Assembly: GCA_910890315.1 (NCBI GenBank)
Contig: CAJVGD010000001.1
Location: forward strand, 930,001-994,000
Origin: Serendipita indica DSM 11827
Lineage: Eukaryota > Basidiomycota > Agaricomycetes > Sebacinales > Serendipitaceae
Direction: 5' to 3'
Length of the DNA stretch: 64,000 nt
Part shown: positions 13,544 through 24,915 of the stretch, piece by piece
Position numbering within the stretch: the stretch's first letter is position 1
Layout of the letters: every line of letters begins with the position of its first letter
Position numbers and translations under genes: made by a program
The notes under the pieces: model-generated
What the model was told of the DNA's origin: nothing
The model's database searches: none
The model's input: the letters and a program-made list of their open reading frames with translations, nothing else

Positions 13544-15708
13544 TTACACCCATCCGGCTTTTTCCCTCAATGGTGGTACAGGCGGCACACCTCCATTGAG
13601 CACACTCACATCAACAGATGGAACCGGTGCATCTGGTAGTGGTGGCGAACGGATATACGGCGGCGGTGCAGATGGCGCACGACGGTCGACCAACCCGCCG
13701 TCCGTGTATGTATATGCCGTCGTTCCCATACTCAGTCTATGACTATCTTCGTTCGTCCCGGCAGAGTGAATAAACGCCAATTCGTCTACAGCCTCTTGCT
13801 CCTCCCGTGTCCGTCTCTCCTTTTGCTCGACCAGCTGCGCGTAGGCTTGTGTCTGGTTGTGGGAGAATGCGCTCGGATTCGTCGCGTTAGCGGAAATGCC
13901 GGATTCGGGATTGTCTATACGAATCTGGGTTCGCATACGGATGGTTTTGTAGCGGATGGAAAGACTGCGACAGGTGCTGAAGAGGAACCGTATGGCCCTG
14001 ATTCGATGGCGAGCTTATGCTGGTCGCGTAACCCTTTTCCATCGATGAACGCCCTACAATACCAGAGTATGCTCCCCGCGAATTTGCGTTGGACGTCGAG
14101 TCGGATTCGGTTTCGAGGTATCCACTCGTCTCAGACGCAGATGCCGTCCTTGGCCCCCTCCTCGCACCTCCATGATTACTCTCACTCTGCCTTTGCATGC
14201 GCGAAGGGACAAAGCTCCTCAAACCACCAGGGCTAGAGTCGTCACTGAGCGCACCCGTGTGACTGGACATGTCTCCATCGTCACTGAGATTCCTCACCCA
14301 TATTGGTACGTTGCTTTGCCGTAGTGGTTGTGGAGGATAAGTCGGTTGTTGCAGTGAAGTGTATGGCTGCGTATGGTCGAGCATCATCCGCTGTTTCGAG
14401 TTGAGATTCGAGTAGTCCACGCCATTCTCCCCTAGTCTCTCTATCGTCGACAGAGGTGGCACGACCACCGTCCCATTGCCCGGGACGAATGGATTCACCA
14501 TATCATTCATTTGCCCTCCATGAGCACCAGAATTATAATAGTTTGCCATGCCATTGCTGCTATAATTCGGTCCGAAACCCGTCATCGAGACCAATGGCTG
14601 CGACTGTGAGCCGTCGAATACTGGATTTGAGTCATATGCCTCTTTGTGGTTTTGCTCAAATTGTTGCCGGATTTGACGCTGCTTTCTTCTGAAGCAAAAG
14701 AAGAAGATGAGGAAGAGCAGGAGCAAAAGTGCGCCAAAGCCGCCTATTACCGCGCCGATTATCACGCCCAGATTGGAGGATTTAGTCGTACTATGAATGG
14801 AATTAAATGAGGAATAAAAGAAAGGATAAAGCGTACGTAGTCTGTGGGTCGGAGTTGCTGTTCGCCTGGGTCGGGAGCGGAGTTGTCACGGGGTCATCGG
14901 CGAGCGTGACAGGACCGAGCGTAGAAAACGACGAACGACGTGAAGTGGAGGTCGATGTCGAAGTTGAAGATTGTGTGGTAGAGGATGACGTCGAAGAAGA
15001 TGAACTTCTTGAACTGGAGGAGCTGGATGTTGAGCCGGTCACGTCCGGGGTATTGTACACCAAATAATCAAACTGTTTTGTTGTTAGTTCAAGTCGTGGA
15101 TGAGTAAAGAAGGGGACAGACAAGAAAGTTGGATGATGGCTGTAGTTCTACACGAAGTGTATGTGGTCTGGCGGGGAGCCCGTTGACAGAGACGGACAGC
15201 TGGTTGTACGCATATGAGTTTGTGTCCTCTGGTTGGTGCTTAAAGGTGTCTACGAGTTGGCCATCGATAGAGAGCGTGAGGTCGACGTTGGTCGTGAATG
15301 TATAATTTCGAGCCACAATATTGATAAATATGCCGTATACGGATACAGCGTCACCTAATGCATGTTAGTCAAAGACGATGTATATATCGAGGAGTGTACC
15401 GGTGAAAGTGTACTCGAAATAATTGGCTGCACCGGAGCCCCTAGTCGAATCATGCCAAGTGCCTCCATAGGCATTGTCCTTATTTGGTTTAGCAAAGCAG
15501 CTATTATTTCGCCATCAGCTCTTGTATCTCTGACAAAGGCCGCCACGAACCCTGTGCATCCCGCACCCTGTTGCCATCCCCCCGAGTAGGTGATTCCTGA
15601 AGCTACGTCGTCCACTCTATATTCTGCCGCCAGCACAACGTCTAGTAGGAGTGACGTGCATAGTAGCAGCAGCCAAAACGAGGGAGACCGGCCTGAGAAA
15701 GCTGACAT
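13544..15708 (-). CDS. Single-pass surface protein with Ser/Thr-rich stalk (paralog A)
   Basis: The function is unknown, but the architecture is that of a fungal type I membrane protein. The ATG at 15706-15708 gives a clear signal peptide (MSAFSGRSPSFWLLLLCTSL, then LLDVVLA) before AEYRVDDVASGITYSGGW. The ectodomain looks like a beta-sandwich (YTFTTNVDLTLSIDGQLVDT, then NGLPARPHTLRVELQP). It is followed by FDYLVYN, a Ser/Thr-rich stalk and a membrane segment (GVIIGAVIGGFGALLLLLFL) with the basic stop-transfer RRKQRQIRQQ. A long Pro/Ser-rich cytosolic tail ends KAGWV at 13544. A 67-nt intron at 13872-13938 best joins LQNHP to AFSHNQTQ. The same ectodomain pattern is repeated in the next gene, so this is a tandem duplicate. 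An upstream in-frame GTG at 15744 was not used because ATG 15708 gives the better signal peptide. Confidence 0.75.
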
Positions 15709-16451
15709 GGGTATGCCGGTCCGGTTGGTAAATACTCCCGCCACTCGATGTGCTCGTAACCCCTTTTCCCGCCCAGTCGTCTACGTCGATGGCCGCACGG
15801 TACAAAGAGTAGCACGAGGGAAACTGTGGGTATGGGCTGGTCGTCAGACGCGACGTGTGAGCCGGTGTGGAGGGGTCCAAATGAGAAAGAGGGGCCGTCG
15901 TCTTCTCTGTTGCTGTGCCCGCGCTATAAGCAAAAGAAGTCAAGGGACCAATATTACTCAACGGGCGGAGATTTATTTGGGCTGGGAAAGACGATCAGAG
16001 GAAGCACAAGTTACTGAAACGACCAAAGACCTCGCTCACACGAATGGAGAGAACTGCTATGGGAATCTACCGTCCATTTTGGTTCACGACCTAGAGCTGT
16101 GCTCTACGCATCGCCGGATGCAATATGGGCCCGGTCTTTGCAGCTTAATCCCTTAGACTAATACTTGTGCAGTATCGAGTGCGAGTTATGCCCTCATAGC
16201 CAACAGTTACAAAAAGCAAAAGCGGTTCTGCTGATCGACACGTGCGCCAAAGGGCCCATTAGGGGTTCACTGCGCGCTTGATGTTGTCAAATTGTCGGAG
16301 ATAGGCGTTTAGCGTCGGCCCAACCCATGAGAAATCAGAGGACGGGCGAAGCGGAGTCTAAAAGTCGACTCGTTTCACTCGACGACCTTCAATGGCTACA
16401 GCGCTAATCAAACCCCGCAATTCATTGGATCAAATGGTATAATTCATTTAC
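15709..16451. other. Intergenic region between the tandem surface-protein paralogs
   Basis: This 743-bp stretch is the upstream region of paralog A and the downstream region of paralog B. Short frames on both strands lack protein-like features. No repeat or RNA gene was seen. Confidence 0.5.
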
Positions 16452-17351
16452 TTAGAAACCAGAAAATAAACACATGATAAGCGCGCCTGCCGAAGTCGCA
16501 ACTAGAGGGAGATTCCAAAAACGTCTGTATCTGGATTGGGTAAGTTGTAGCTCGAGATGAAGTCAAAGTGGCTTACGCATTGCCCGTTTCCGTCTGGGTC
16601 GTTTCAGAGTTGAATATCGTTGTCGCAGGTCTGTATGTCGTCTGTGCTATTGACGTTGCTTGAGCACTCGAATTAGAAACTGAATCTACGGTTGTGTAGA
16701 CAAGGTAGTCAAACTAAACTCATAGTTAGTTTGTCACGCATATGCAGAATGGAGCATACCATCCACATCGAGTTGGGCTCCAACTCTGCACGCAATGTAT
16801 GTGATCCGGCACTCAGTCCAGAGACCGACAGCATGGGTACGTCGTATGAATATGTATTCAGGGGTTGAGGAACATGCTGGTATACTCCCTTCGCTTCCCC
16901 GTCAATTGATATTGTCAAGTTAACATTAGTCGTAAAGCCATCTCTAACCTACTTTCGTTAGAAATATATAGATTATGTCGAGCTGGAAACTCACAATATC
17001 GGCTAGGATTCCATAGAGCGTCACGGAGCCTCCTAACGCAGGGTTAAGAGGCGTAGTTGCATGAGGATGCAGGACATGCCTTCGAATGAATACTCTAAGA
17101 ATCGAGATTCTTCACCTGCATCTCTGGTTACGTCGTGCCAGGTCTGCTGGTATGTTCTGTTCCCCTGTGGTTGGGCAACGCAGCTAAGAAGATTGAGAAC
17201 GCGAAGCGAAGCAATGAGGGACGCACACCGTGCAAGTATTTCCAATATTCCAGCTCCCAGAATAGACGATGTCCTGTCCAGTATCATCGACTGTCACATT
17301 TGCTGCAGAGACCATAAGAGCAAGAGTAGAGACCAGAATCCAGTAGAGCAT
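16452..17351 (-). CDS. Small secreted or anchored surface protein (paralog B)
   Basis: The function is unknown. The ATG at 17349-17351 opens a signal peptide (MLYWILVSTLALMVSA) followed by ANVTVDDTGQDIVYSGSW, which parallels AEYRVDDVASGITYSGGW in paralog A. The next exons give TWHDVTRDAGEESRFLEYSF, GGSVTLYGILADI, LTISIDGEAKGVYQH, LSVSGLSAGSHTLRAELEP and FDYLVYT, in the same order as paralog A. A short Ser/Thr stretch ends with TQTETGNA. The last intron leads to an exon coding AYRRFWNLPLVATSAGAL and then IMCLFSGF, with the stop at 16452-16454. The hydrophobic end suggests a GPI-attachment signal or a tail anchor instead of the transmembrane-plus-tail of paralog A. Exon borders are by eye, so the C-terminus is the least certain part. 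Confidence 0.6.
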
Positions 17352-17857
17352 AACGAGTAAGCGAAGAAAGGGAGACCATTTGTTCTGATGAACTGGCTTT
17401 ATGAGGTTTCGTGGTACAGAGGAGCGCCGGGATGATATTGGGCGAGTATCGCCTCGGCGACGCGACGGTCAATCAGACGAATCAAGCTTCTAATCCTCAT
17501 AGCCAAGGATTAAAATTAAGTGATCGACTCATAGGACTCTAGACTTGATGTGACGCATATGGTGGCTGTTCTACTAATCACTAGGTCCACCCAAAGGACG
17601 TATTTGAGGCTGAATTGCTGGAGATTCCAAGGTGGAGAGAGAATCCAACCTTTGATCAAATCCTCACAACATTCCACGCGTCCAGACACTTCCAGAATCC
17701 CCCTAAAGGTAGCGTCACGCCGCTTGCAGAAGCCTCGTGTTTCCAGCGTGCGCAAGGGGCATTTGTGCGATTATAGAGAGCCGAGTTGAGTCGTGCTCGT
17801 AGGTGGCAATCAGATCCAAGATTGTTTTATAAGTCGTCACTCAGCCCCGGCCACATC
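17352..17857. other. Intergenic region between paralog B and the 17.9-kb gene
   Basis: This is a 506-bp divergent promoter region. No conserved frame, tRNA-like box pair or repeat was recognised. Confidence 0.5.
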
Positions 17858-19604
17858 ATGCTCCTTTCACCAGGCAAGTCTTCTTCTCTCCTCTGCCGTC
17901 AGGTCTGCTGAGATAGGTTGATGTAATCGTGCTAACATCTCTTCTTTCCTCTTATTAGCAGGTTCAACGACCCAGAACCTCAAATCCAACTCAGGCCTCT
18001 GGTCAAAGTTCAAGAAAAGAGCGTCAGATTGGGACGGTGGCGGCGCGTCCACCCAGCAACCAGCTGCTCCAATGATGGGAATGATGAGTGGTGGAGGGAT
18101 GATGGGCGGCGGCGCCGTGATGCGCCAACGATTCCTCACCCTCGTCCACGGCGATATGGAGACGATCAAGCTTATGCCAAACACCTACGCTGTCCGTCAA
18201 CACTGATTTCTATATTCTCATATGCTTATCCAAATGCAGGAAGCAGAAGCAATGGCTCGCGAATGGGTCCGACCACCCCCAGAGGCGAGTTTCCATCTAC
18301 GGGTTCCTGTCGAATACGCTTCCCTGCAAGCTTCGGTGTGTAATAATATTTCTCTACTACTCACAGCTACTTATCCATCCCCCATAGCGTCTTATCCACG
18401 GTCCATGGCTCTGGGTTCGTTATACTACAATCAATTGCCAGTCGCCATGTTTACGCCCGGCTTATCTAGATCTCGTCAGAAGAAACGTACCAAATAGCAG
18501 CGCAGGGAGTGCATGGTCTCCGAATCGAAATCGTTACCGATGCACCTCCCCCACCAGAGTGAGTACTTGCAATTTCTCGACAAATGACTGCTCAATGAAT
18601 ACAGAGAAGAACCTCCACCGCCGCCACCTCCCGTACTCGAGATGCCTGCAACCTTCAACTTGGAACTCGCCCCAGGACGGGTGATTAGCCTCGAGACCAG
18701 CTGTACCTCGGACGACCTCGACATGTCGCGAACAGACGAAGGCGAGCTCGTGGCGGGCATGTTCTGGGGAAACATGAAAATCGTGCATGAGGGGGATGAC
18801 CATTACGTCGAATTTACCGGCACTCGAAAGGACGAATCGGTTCTGCCATCCGACTTTTTCTTTGACCAGCGCGTCATGACCAAGTTGGCTGTCGCTGCGA
18901 AACCGACGACTGCACGATGCCATGTGTATATGAATACGCCCGAAGTGCAGTATGCGGATATCATCCTCAACCTTCACGCCCTCTGGAAATTTGGAACCAC
19001 CTACCCAGAAGCCGACGCAATTACAGATCATAGAGTCAAGTTTTTCGTTAGAGTACATCCTGGTGGTGCATTAGAGGACATTAACCACCAGATGGTCGTC
19101 TCTTCTCTCTACTACGAAGCCATGTAAGTTCTCCTCGATCAACGGCGATGCTCTGTTCTGACATAGTTCAGACCAGATACGACTGCTTTTGATCCATCTT
19201 CCTATATCTCGCCATATAATGGATTTGCGATGCCCACATGTGACTTTATTCCCCACATCTCTCGCGTCCTGGACACACTCGGTCTCAGTCTCCAAACACG
19301 AACACATTTTGTCAGCAACAACATTGCTGCCTTTACGGCCCACAAGAACATTGCATACCGGTTCATGTCACCCTCGCGGTTAACAGCAGCCATTGATATT
19401 TCGGTATCGATGGACCAATGCGTGTTCAACCGCTTGTTCCTCCTCTTCAAGGGAATCTCTGACGAAGAGATGATGGAATTTGCCGGTTCTGGAGAAAAAG
19501 AGGCTGCGCAGTTTGGCTGGACAGATGTAGTCGGCTTCAATCAGGCAATCAAGGACCACACGCTTAACAGGATCATTGAGACGAGCATTATGGACTGCAC
19601 ATAG
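17858..19604 (+). CDS. Unrecognised conserved-looking protein with Met/Gly-rich N-terminus
   Basis: I do not recognise this protein. The best start is ATG 17858 (MLLSPG), spliced through a GC-AG intron at 17874-17961 into STTQNLKSNSGLWSKFKKRA. An unusual Met/Gly-rich run (MMGMMSGGGMMGGG) follows, then QRFLTLVHGDMETIKLMPNT and AREWVRPPPEASFHLRVPV. A Glu/Pro run (PPPPEEEPPPPPPPVLEMPA) leads into a long domain with GRVISLETSCTSDDLDMSRT and RCHVYMNTPEVQYADIIL. After an intron near 19122-19171 the C-terminal domain contains LGLSLQTRTHFVSNNIAAFT and AHKNIAYRFMSPSRL, ending SIMDCT at 19604. There is no signal peptide or membrane segment, so it is probably cytosolic or nuclear. The exon-intron pattern and codon use look like a real gene. 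Exons between 18180 and 18500 are the weakest part of the model. Confidence 0.7.
17874..17961 (+). other. GC-AG intron
   Basis: The exon 1 end CCAG is followed by GCAAGT, the strong consensus of the GC donor class, and the acceptor is agcag at 17957-17961. Removing this span joins MLLSP to GSTTQNLKSN in frame. No GT donor nearby gives an open frame. Confidence 0.65.
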
Positions 19605-19999
19605 TTCAGTATCGTACAGGTCTCGGTGATGATCGTATATGTGGGTGGTTTCCTGTCGGTAGGATGTCTCTCCAGAGCTGCAACTCTTTTCACGTTTTGG
19701 TCGTCCAGATTTATTCGACGCCATTCATATTGTGATTTGTATACTATTTTCCAGCAATTTCATGTGAATCCACTCTCGTCTCAACAATCCGCAAATGCTG
19801 TGACTTCGATGTCCAATACCAGACCTATTGTACAGATTAGATATGACAATATGAATAAACTTCAGGAGTTGTGTCCGGCGGCCGAGATTTCGCCACGACA
19901 CAGCTTGAACCTCGCACGTACACTATTCCGTGAGATACATGGGAATATATCGAAAGGAGTGCACAGGCGTTTAATAATCACACTTTGGACCCGGCCATA
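19605..19999. other. Intergenic region upstream of KEX2 copy 1
   Basis: This 395-bp stretch separates the unrecognised gene from kexin copy 1, both on plus. It must hold a terminator and the kexin promoter. The last 15 nt before the kexin ATG are identical to those before kexin copy 2. Confidence 0.5.
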
Positions 20000-22789
20000 A
20001 TGCGTCTTCTAGGGCTACTATTATTCTTGACCAGCCCGGCGCTGCTGGAAGCCTCGTTGAGACCTGCAAAACGTTCTTATGACACACACAGTTACTATGT
20101 TATCCACCACGATCCCTCCTTTGGCCAATCCCCAGCCGACAGCGCAGCGGCGTTGGGCGCAGAGCTCGTGGAACAAGTTGGAGAACTCCAGGACCACTAT
20201 CTTGTCCGCTACGAGAAGGATTCCCAACCAGAGCGAACGCTCTTCGACGCTGGGAAGGAGCCAGTCACCCGCCGCAAGAATGTCTTAACACGAAGACATG
20301 ACAATCTCCCGCCATCTATTCGTTCTTTGACATACCAGACCGTTAGACAGCGTGTCAAGCGTGCACCGGTCCCGTCGTTTCCATCCGTAGACAAAGTGGT
20401 CTCGGAGTTCAATATTCACGACCCGCTTTTCTCCTCGCAATGGCATATCGTCAACAAGGAGGATCCACAGTATGTTGCAGTATGTACATTCGGTGTATTC
20501 GCTGATATTCTGTCGCGTGTAGACACATGGTCAATGTGACTGGGCTATGGAAGGAGGGAATCACTGGAAAGGGAGTGATATCCGCATTGATAGATGATGG
20601 ACTAGATTATACAAGCGACGACCTAAAAGCGAACTTTGTAAGCCATTTCGTCTCGAGAATTGGCAGTTTGCTGACGTGCGTACAGTATGCACCAGGTTCG
20701 CACGATTTCAACGACCACGAAGACTTGCCTACACCAAAGTTATGGGATGACAAGCACGGCACGCGATGTGCTGGAGAAATTGCTGCCGTCAAGAACGACG
20801 TCTGCGGGGTTGGCCTTGCGTACGATTCAAAAGTGGCAGGAATTCGCATTCTCTCTGGGCCAATCTCAGACGCGGACGAGGCTGTTGCCTTGAACTTTGG
20901 ATTCCAGGAGAGCCAGATTTATAGCTGCAGCTGGGGACCACCAGACTCTGGACAAGCTATGGATGGGCCTAACCTCATTGTCAGCAAGGCGATCCTCAAT
21001 GGTATCAATAATGGTCGTGGCGGTAAAGGTTCAATTTTTGTGTTTGCCTCTGGAAATGGTGCTGCCGTGGGAGACTCGTGCAACTTTGATGGATACACCA
21101 ATAGTATCTACACCATTACCGTTGGCGCTATTGATAGTAAAGGGCTACACCCTTTCTACTCAGAGGCCTGTGCGGCGAACCTGTTTGTGACCTATAGCTC
21201 TGGGTCAGGCAAGTATATCGTAAGTATCATCAACTGTTCATTTCTTATTCTGATAGTTCTTCAGTCAACAACAGATGTTGGGGAGAAATGTTCTAGGCAC
21301 CATGGCGGCACCTCGGCTGCGGCGCCTCTTGCTGTGGGTGCATTCGCTCTGGCGTTAAGTGTTCGGTGAGTATGTGTATTTTAGTCTCGAAGAGATCCTC
21401 TGATTGTATAAGACCGGATCTTACCTGGCGGGACGCCCAGCACATTGCGATTCATGCCGCTCTTCACTTCAATCCAGAAGACCCCGACTGGGAAATGACA
21501 GCAAGCGGTCGACCATATTCCTACAAATATGGATATGGTAAAATGGACGCATATACATTGGTTCATATAGCAAAATCATGGCAACTCGTCAAACCACAGG
21601 TCTGGATGTCCCTGCCAACCATCGAGTTTGAAGATGCCGCGATGGAAGATGGAGTGATGACTGGAGGTCAACCCATCAAGGAAGGAGGCGTTCGCAGTAC
21701 GACCACTATCACCAAAGCCATGCTGGAGGAAAACAACTTTGAGAAGTTGGAACACATTACCGTCAAAGTGTGGATCACGCATACCCGCCGTGGTGATGTC
21801 GAGGTCCAATTGATCAGTCCTGCTGGCATCAAAAGCGTTCTTGGCTCTCGTCGACCAGGGGACCACGCCGATACTGGCTATCCTGGATGGACATTTATGA
21901 CCGTCAAGCATTGGTAGGTTTATCAAGAGCTATTCTATCTCCTATTGATTTATTTAGGGACGAGAACCCTATTGGACAGTGGACGCTGCACGTTTTCGAC
22001 CAAGGCAACTCGGAAGCTGGTTCGATTCTCGGATGGTCTATGACGCTTTGGGGATCTGCAATTGATCCTGAGGATACTGAGAAATATGAACTTCCTGACG
22101 ACCCGAACGAAGGCCACAATCTGCCACCGCATCCGACAGCAACGACATCGACATCCAAGCAGCATGTTAAACCTACACATCACCTTCCAGAAGATCATGG
22201 TTCACAAAGTGGCGAAGCAACGCGACCTGCATTCCATCCCACGGATTCCAAGCCGGGAACAGCTCCGACAAACTCTTCGTCGACATTGCCAACGGATGAA
22301 GGCGTATTCACGCACATGTATGATCTGATGCGCAACCAGCTCTGGTTGATTGGAGCGTTTGGTATCGTGATCATCTTTGGTGTGGGAGCTGGTGTATTCC
22401 TGTGGAGACGACGACAAATGGCGAAACGGGCCAAGGGTACATATGCGCAGATTCCAGGAGACAATATGCCAATGCGTTCGATGGAGGGACAAACTGCAGG
22501 AAGTGGAGAACCGGGCAGCGGAGAACGAAGTGCAGGAGGTACGAGGGAGCTGTACGATGCATTTGGTGTTGGATCGGACGATGAGGATGAAGCCGACGAA
22601 CACAGTGCACTTACTGGGGGTGGTGCGAGTCGATACGTGCAGCAAGCGACCGTGTCCTACCACGACGGCTTCCTGGATGACGAGGGGACTATCTACTGCT
22701 CACACGGCCCGTACAACGTACAGAGACGAACCTGGTCCGGAGGAGACGCAGCAAGAGGCCAGCCATTCGCCGCCACGAGAAGGGAGTGA
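20000..22789 (+). CDS. KEX2: Kexin, Golgi proprotein convertase (copy 1)
   Basis: This is a calcium-dependent subtilisin-like serine protease of the late Golgi that cleaves secretory precursors after Lys-Arg or Arg-Arg. The ATG at 20000 opens a signal peptide (MRLLGLLLFLTSPALLEA). A pro-region ends at the autocleavage site VKRAP. The catalytic triad is visible: Asp in ALIDDGLDYTSDDL, His in DDKHGTRCAGE and Ser in HHGGTSAAAPLAVG. The oxyanion Asn is in FASGNGAA and the substrate-pocket segment is SCSWGPPDSGQAMDGP. A P domain (DVEVQLISPAGIKSVLGSRR to ILGWSMTLWGS), a Ser/Thr stalk, a membrane helix (LIGAFGIVIIFGVGAGVFLW) and an acidic cytosolic tail follow. The tail keeps a Tyr motif (VSYHDGF). 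After the G run at 22684-22687 the frame differs from the one conserved with copy 2, whose equivalent stop would lie at 22821-22823. Four introns are present. Confidence 0.95.
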
Positions 22790-23119
22790 CGGAAGCTGGG
22801 AGGATACTTCTGCAAGGGCATAGATGGAGCATTGTGACCTCATTACCTATTTTACCTATTTATTAGTATGTATTGATCCAAGTTTTGGAATATTGTGAAT
22901 ATTCTTTGTTGGGAGCTATCGACGGCAAACTCCACCGAGCAACGGCGCTCCTTTCGGCGCGCGGATGAGGTAACAAGGCAGTGCAGCCGATCGGATTAGT
23001 GGCCAAGTGGCCAGTTGCGTAAAGTTTCCGCCGGTCTTTGTGGCTCGGCCAGTGGATTTCCCGAGCGCCATCACACAAACTTGGACTCTTCGTCATTCGT
23101 CCTCTTTCCGTAATCAACC

Positions 23120-24612
23120 ATGGACGCTGATCCAGCGCAATTACTACAATATTATCGCAGAGCTGCAGAAGATGCAGGTGTCTTTAAACGACAAGGTCCA
23201 GGTGAGGCGTCGATTCTCCATAGTTCAGGAATTAACAGCTGACAATTTACGCTTTATTTGATCATCTTGACTTCCTGTACATGTTCAATCTCATCGTATA
23301 TGCCCATTCCTTCCGCTTGTCGTGAATCTCAGATGAACCCACGTCGACGGGCTCTACGCTCCCTCCAGAATCTTCTACGGCACTCACATCGTCACTTTCG
23401 ACTGCTTCAACTGCTTCAACACTTTCAACGGCTTCGACGCGCTCAACTGCATCCACTTTGTCCACTCGTTCCACCCAATCCTCAAGTTCAAGCCGCCCCC
23501 CTAGTTCCGCTGTGCCCAGTTCATCTACAGCGATTATGACCACGACTTCATCCGCAATCCAAACAACCGATTCGCAGGGACAAGTCATTACTAGCTTCAT
23601 TTTTGTCTCAGCAACGAGTACCGTACCTGCTACCACCGGAGGCGGAACTCAGGGTAAATCGACTAATACGGGTGCGATTGTGGGTGGAGTTGTCGGAGGG
23701 ATCGCGCTCGTTGTCCTCGTTGCTCTTGGCATATGGCTTGTGCGCCGGAAGATGAAGAAGGATGAGTTTGAAGCAAACATCTTTGATCTAGACCGAAACG
23801 TAGAACGTCCGACATCTATGCGACCCGGTCAAAACTTTGATATGGCTGCTGCGGGTGTCACTGCCGGGCGAACGAGCGCAGCCGAAAGAGAGGCAACGAA
23901 TGTGACACCCTATCCATATGCTCCCACATCAACTGGACCTGCAACGGCGTCTCATTACGGATCAAGTGTAGGTGGTCAGCCCGAAATGCAACAAGCGCAT
24001 ACTGGACTCGCATATTATCACGATGTGCCACAAGCCACATACCAGGACAACAATTATGGTAATTGGAACGCGAATACGCCTACAGTCAACGTCGGAGAAA
24101 CGTTCCCGAACCCATACGGGCCTAACTATCACCCAGCGGCGATGGGAGGTGCTGCGGCGGCTGGTGGTGCCGCTGCCATTGCTGCTCACCGTGGCTACAC
24201 AACCTCTCCGTCGAATGCGTCGTCCTACCCGGCTTCTAGCTATCCACCTACATCGGTTTACTCGCCTCCACCACCAGACACTGGCCGTATCTCTCCCAAC
24301 TCACCCCCGATGGCAGCGGGAACATCCCTTGCGCCGACGAATGCCCGTAGTGCAAAGGAGCGCGAAGCATTCTCGCGGACGTACCAAAATCAGGGTTATA
24401 TGGTCTCAAATCAGAGCGAAACCGGTGCACCAGCCCGCTCGAATCCTTCCCCTACGCCGTCTCGCTCGTCCGCAGCTGGAGGAGCTGGCCCAACGTCGCC
24501 TGTTCGTGTCCATCAGGATGGTGGACGCGTACCGGATGCAGATGATGATGACGCGGCTGGGGAGATTCCGCCAACGTACGACTCGATACCTCGTGACCAC
24601 GTTGCGAGGTGA
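23120..24612 (+). CDS. Single-pass membrane protein with Ser/Thr-rich region and long cytosolic tail
   Basis: The function is unknown. The ATG at 23120 gives MDADPAQLLQYYRRAAEDAG, and an intron from about 23202 to 23332 joins RQGP to DEPTSTGSTLPPESS in frame. A Ser/Thr-rich stretch, with repeats of the type STASTASTLSTAST, leads to GAIVGGVVGGIALVVLVALG, a Gly-rich membrane helix of the kind seen in fungal wall-sensor-like proteins, followed by VRRKMKK. The tail of roughly 270 aa is rich in Pro, Ser, Tyr and Ala and ends DSIPRDHVAR. No classical signal peptide is visible, so either the N-terminal exon is wrong or the protein inserts by its single helix. It lies downstream of kexin copy 1 in the same orientation. 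Confidence 0.72.
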
Positions 24613-24915
24613 AAAAAGGCTTAAATATTTCTTGGGATGGGGGACTACTCAGTGCTAGGTATTCTGCGTACCATCTCCGACTCTTTTTGTCACGAACAAA
24701 GGACTGATTCAATTCTCGGCGTCCGACGCTCGACTTCCGAGCGATTACTCAATGTATCATCTGCTAACGAAATCAAGAGAACCAATGAGACAATCCCAAA
24801 ATGTGGCTGAAGTAGCCTTGACTGTGGTGCACAACTTGAACTGAGCCGTATCCGTTGGTCCTTGCCACTCCTGAGCCAGTGGCCTGCATCTTCCTGACAC
24901 ACTCGGAGTCTCAAT
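24613..24915. other. Intergenic region upstream of the Rad5-like gene
   Basis: This is a 303-bp tandem intergenic stretch holding the end of the membrane-protein gene and the promoter of the SNF2 gene. Nothing further was recognised. Confidence 0.5.

Noticed and set aside
13915-13938. A 24-nt GT...AG segment in paralog A as an intron
   Set aside because: It is too short and its removal does not change frame; the 67-nt intron 13872-13938 restores the correct frame.
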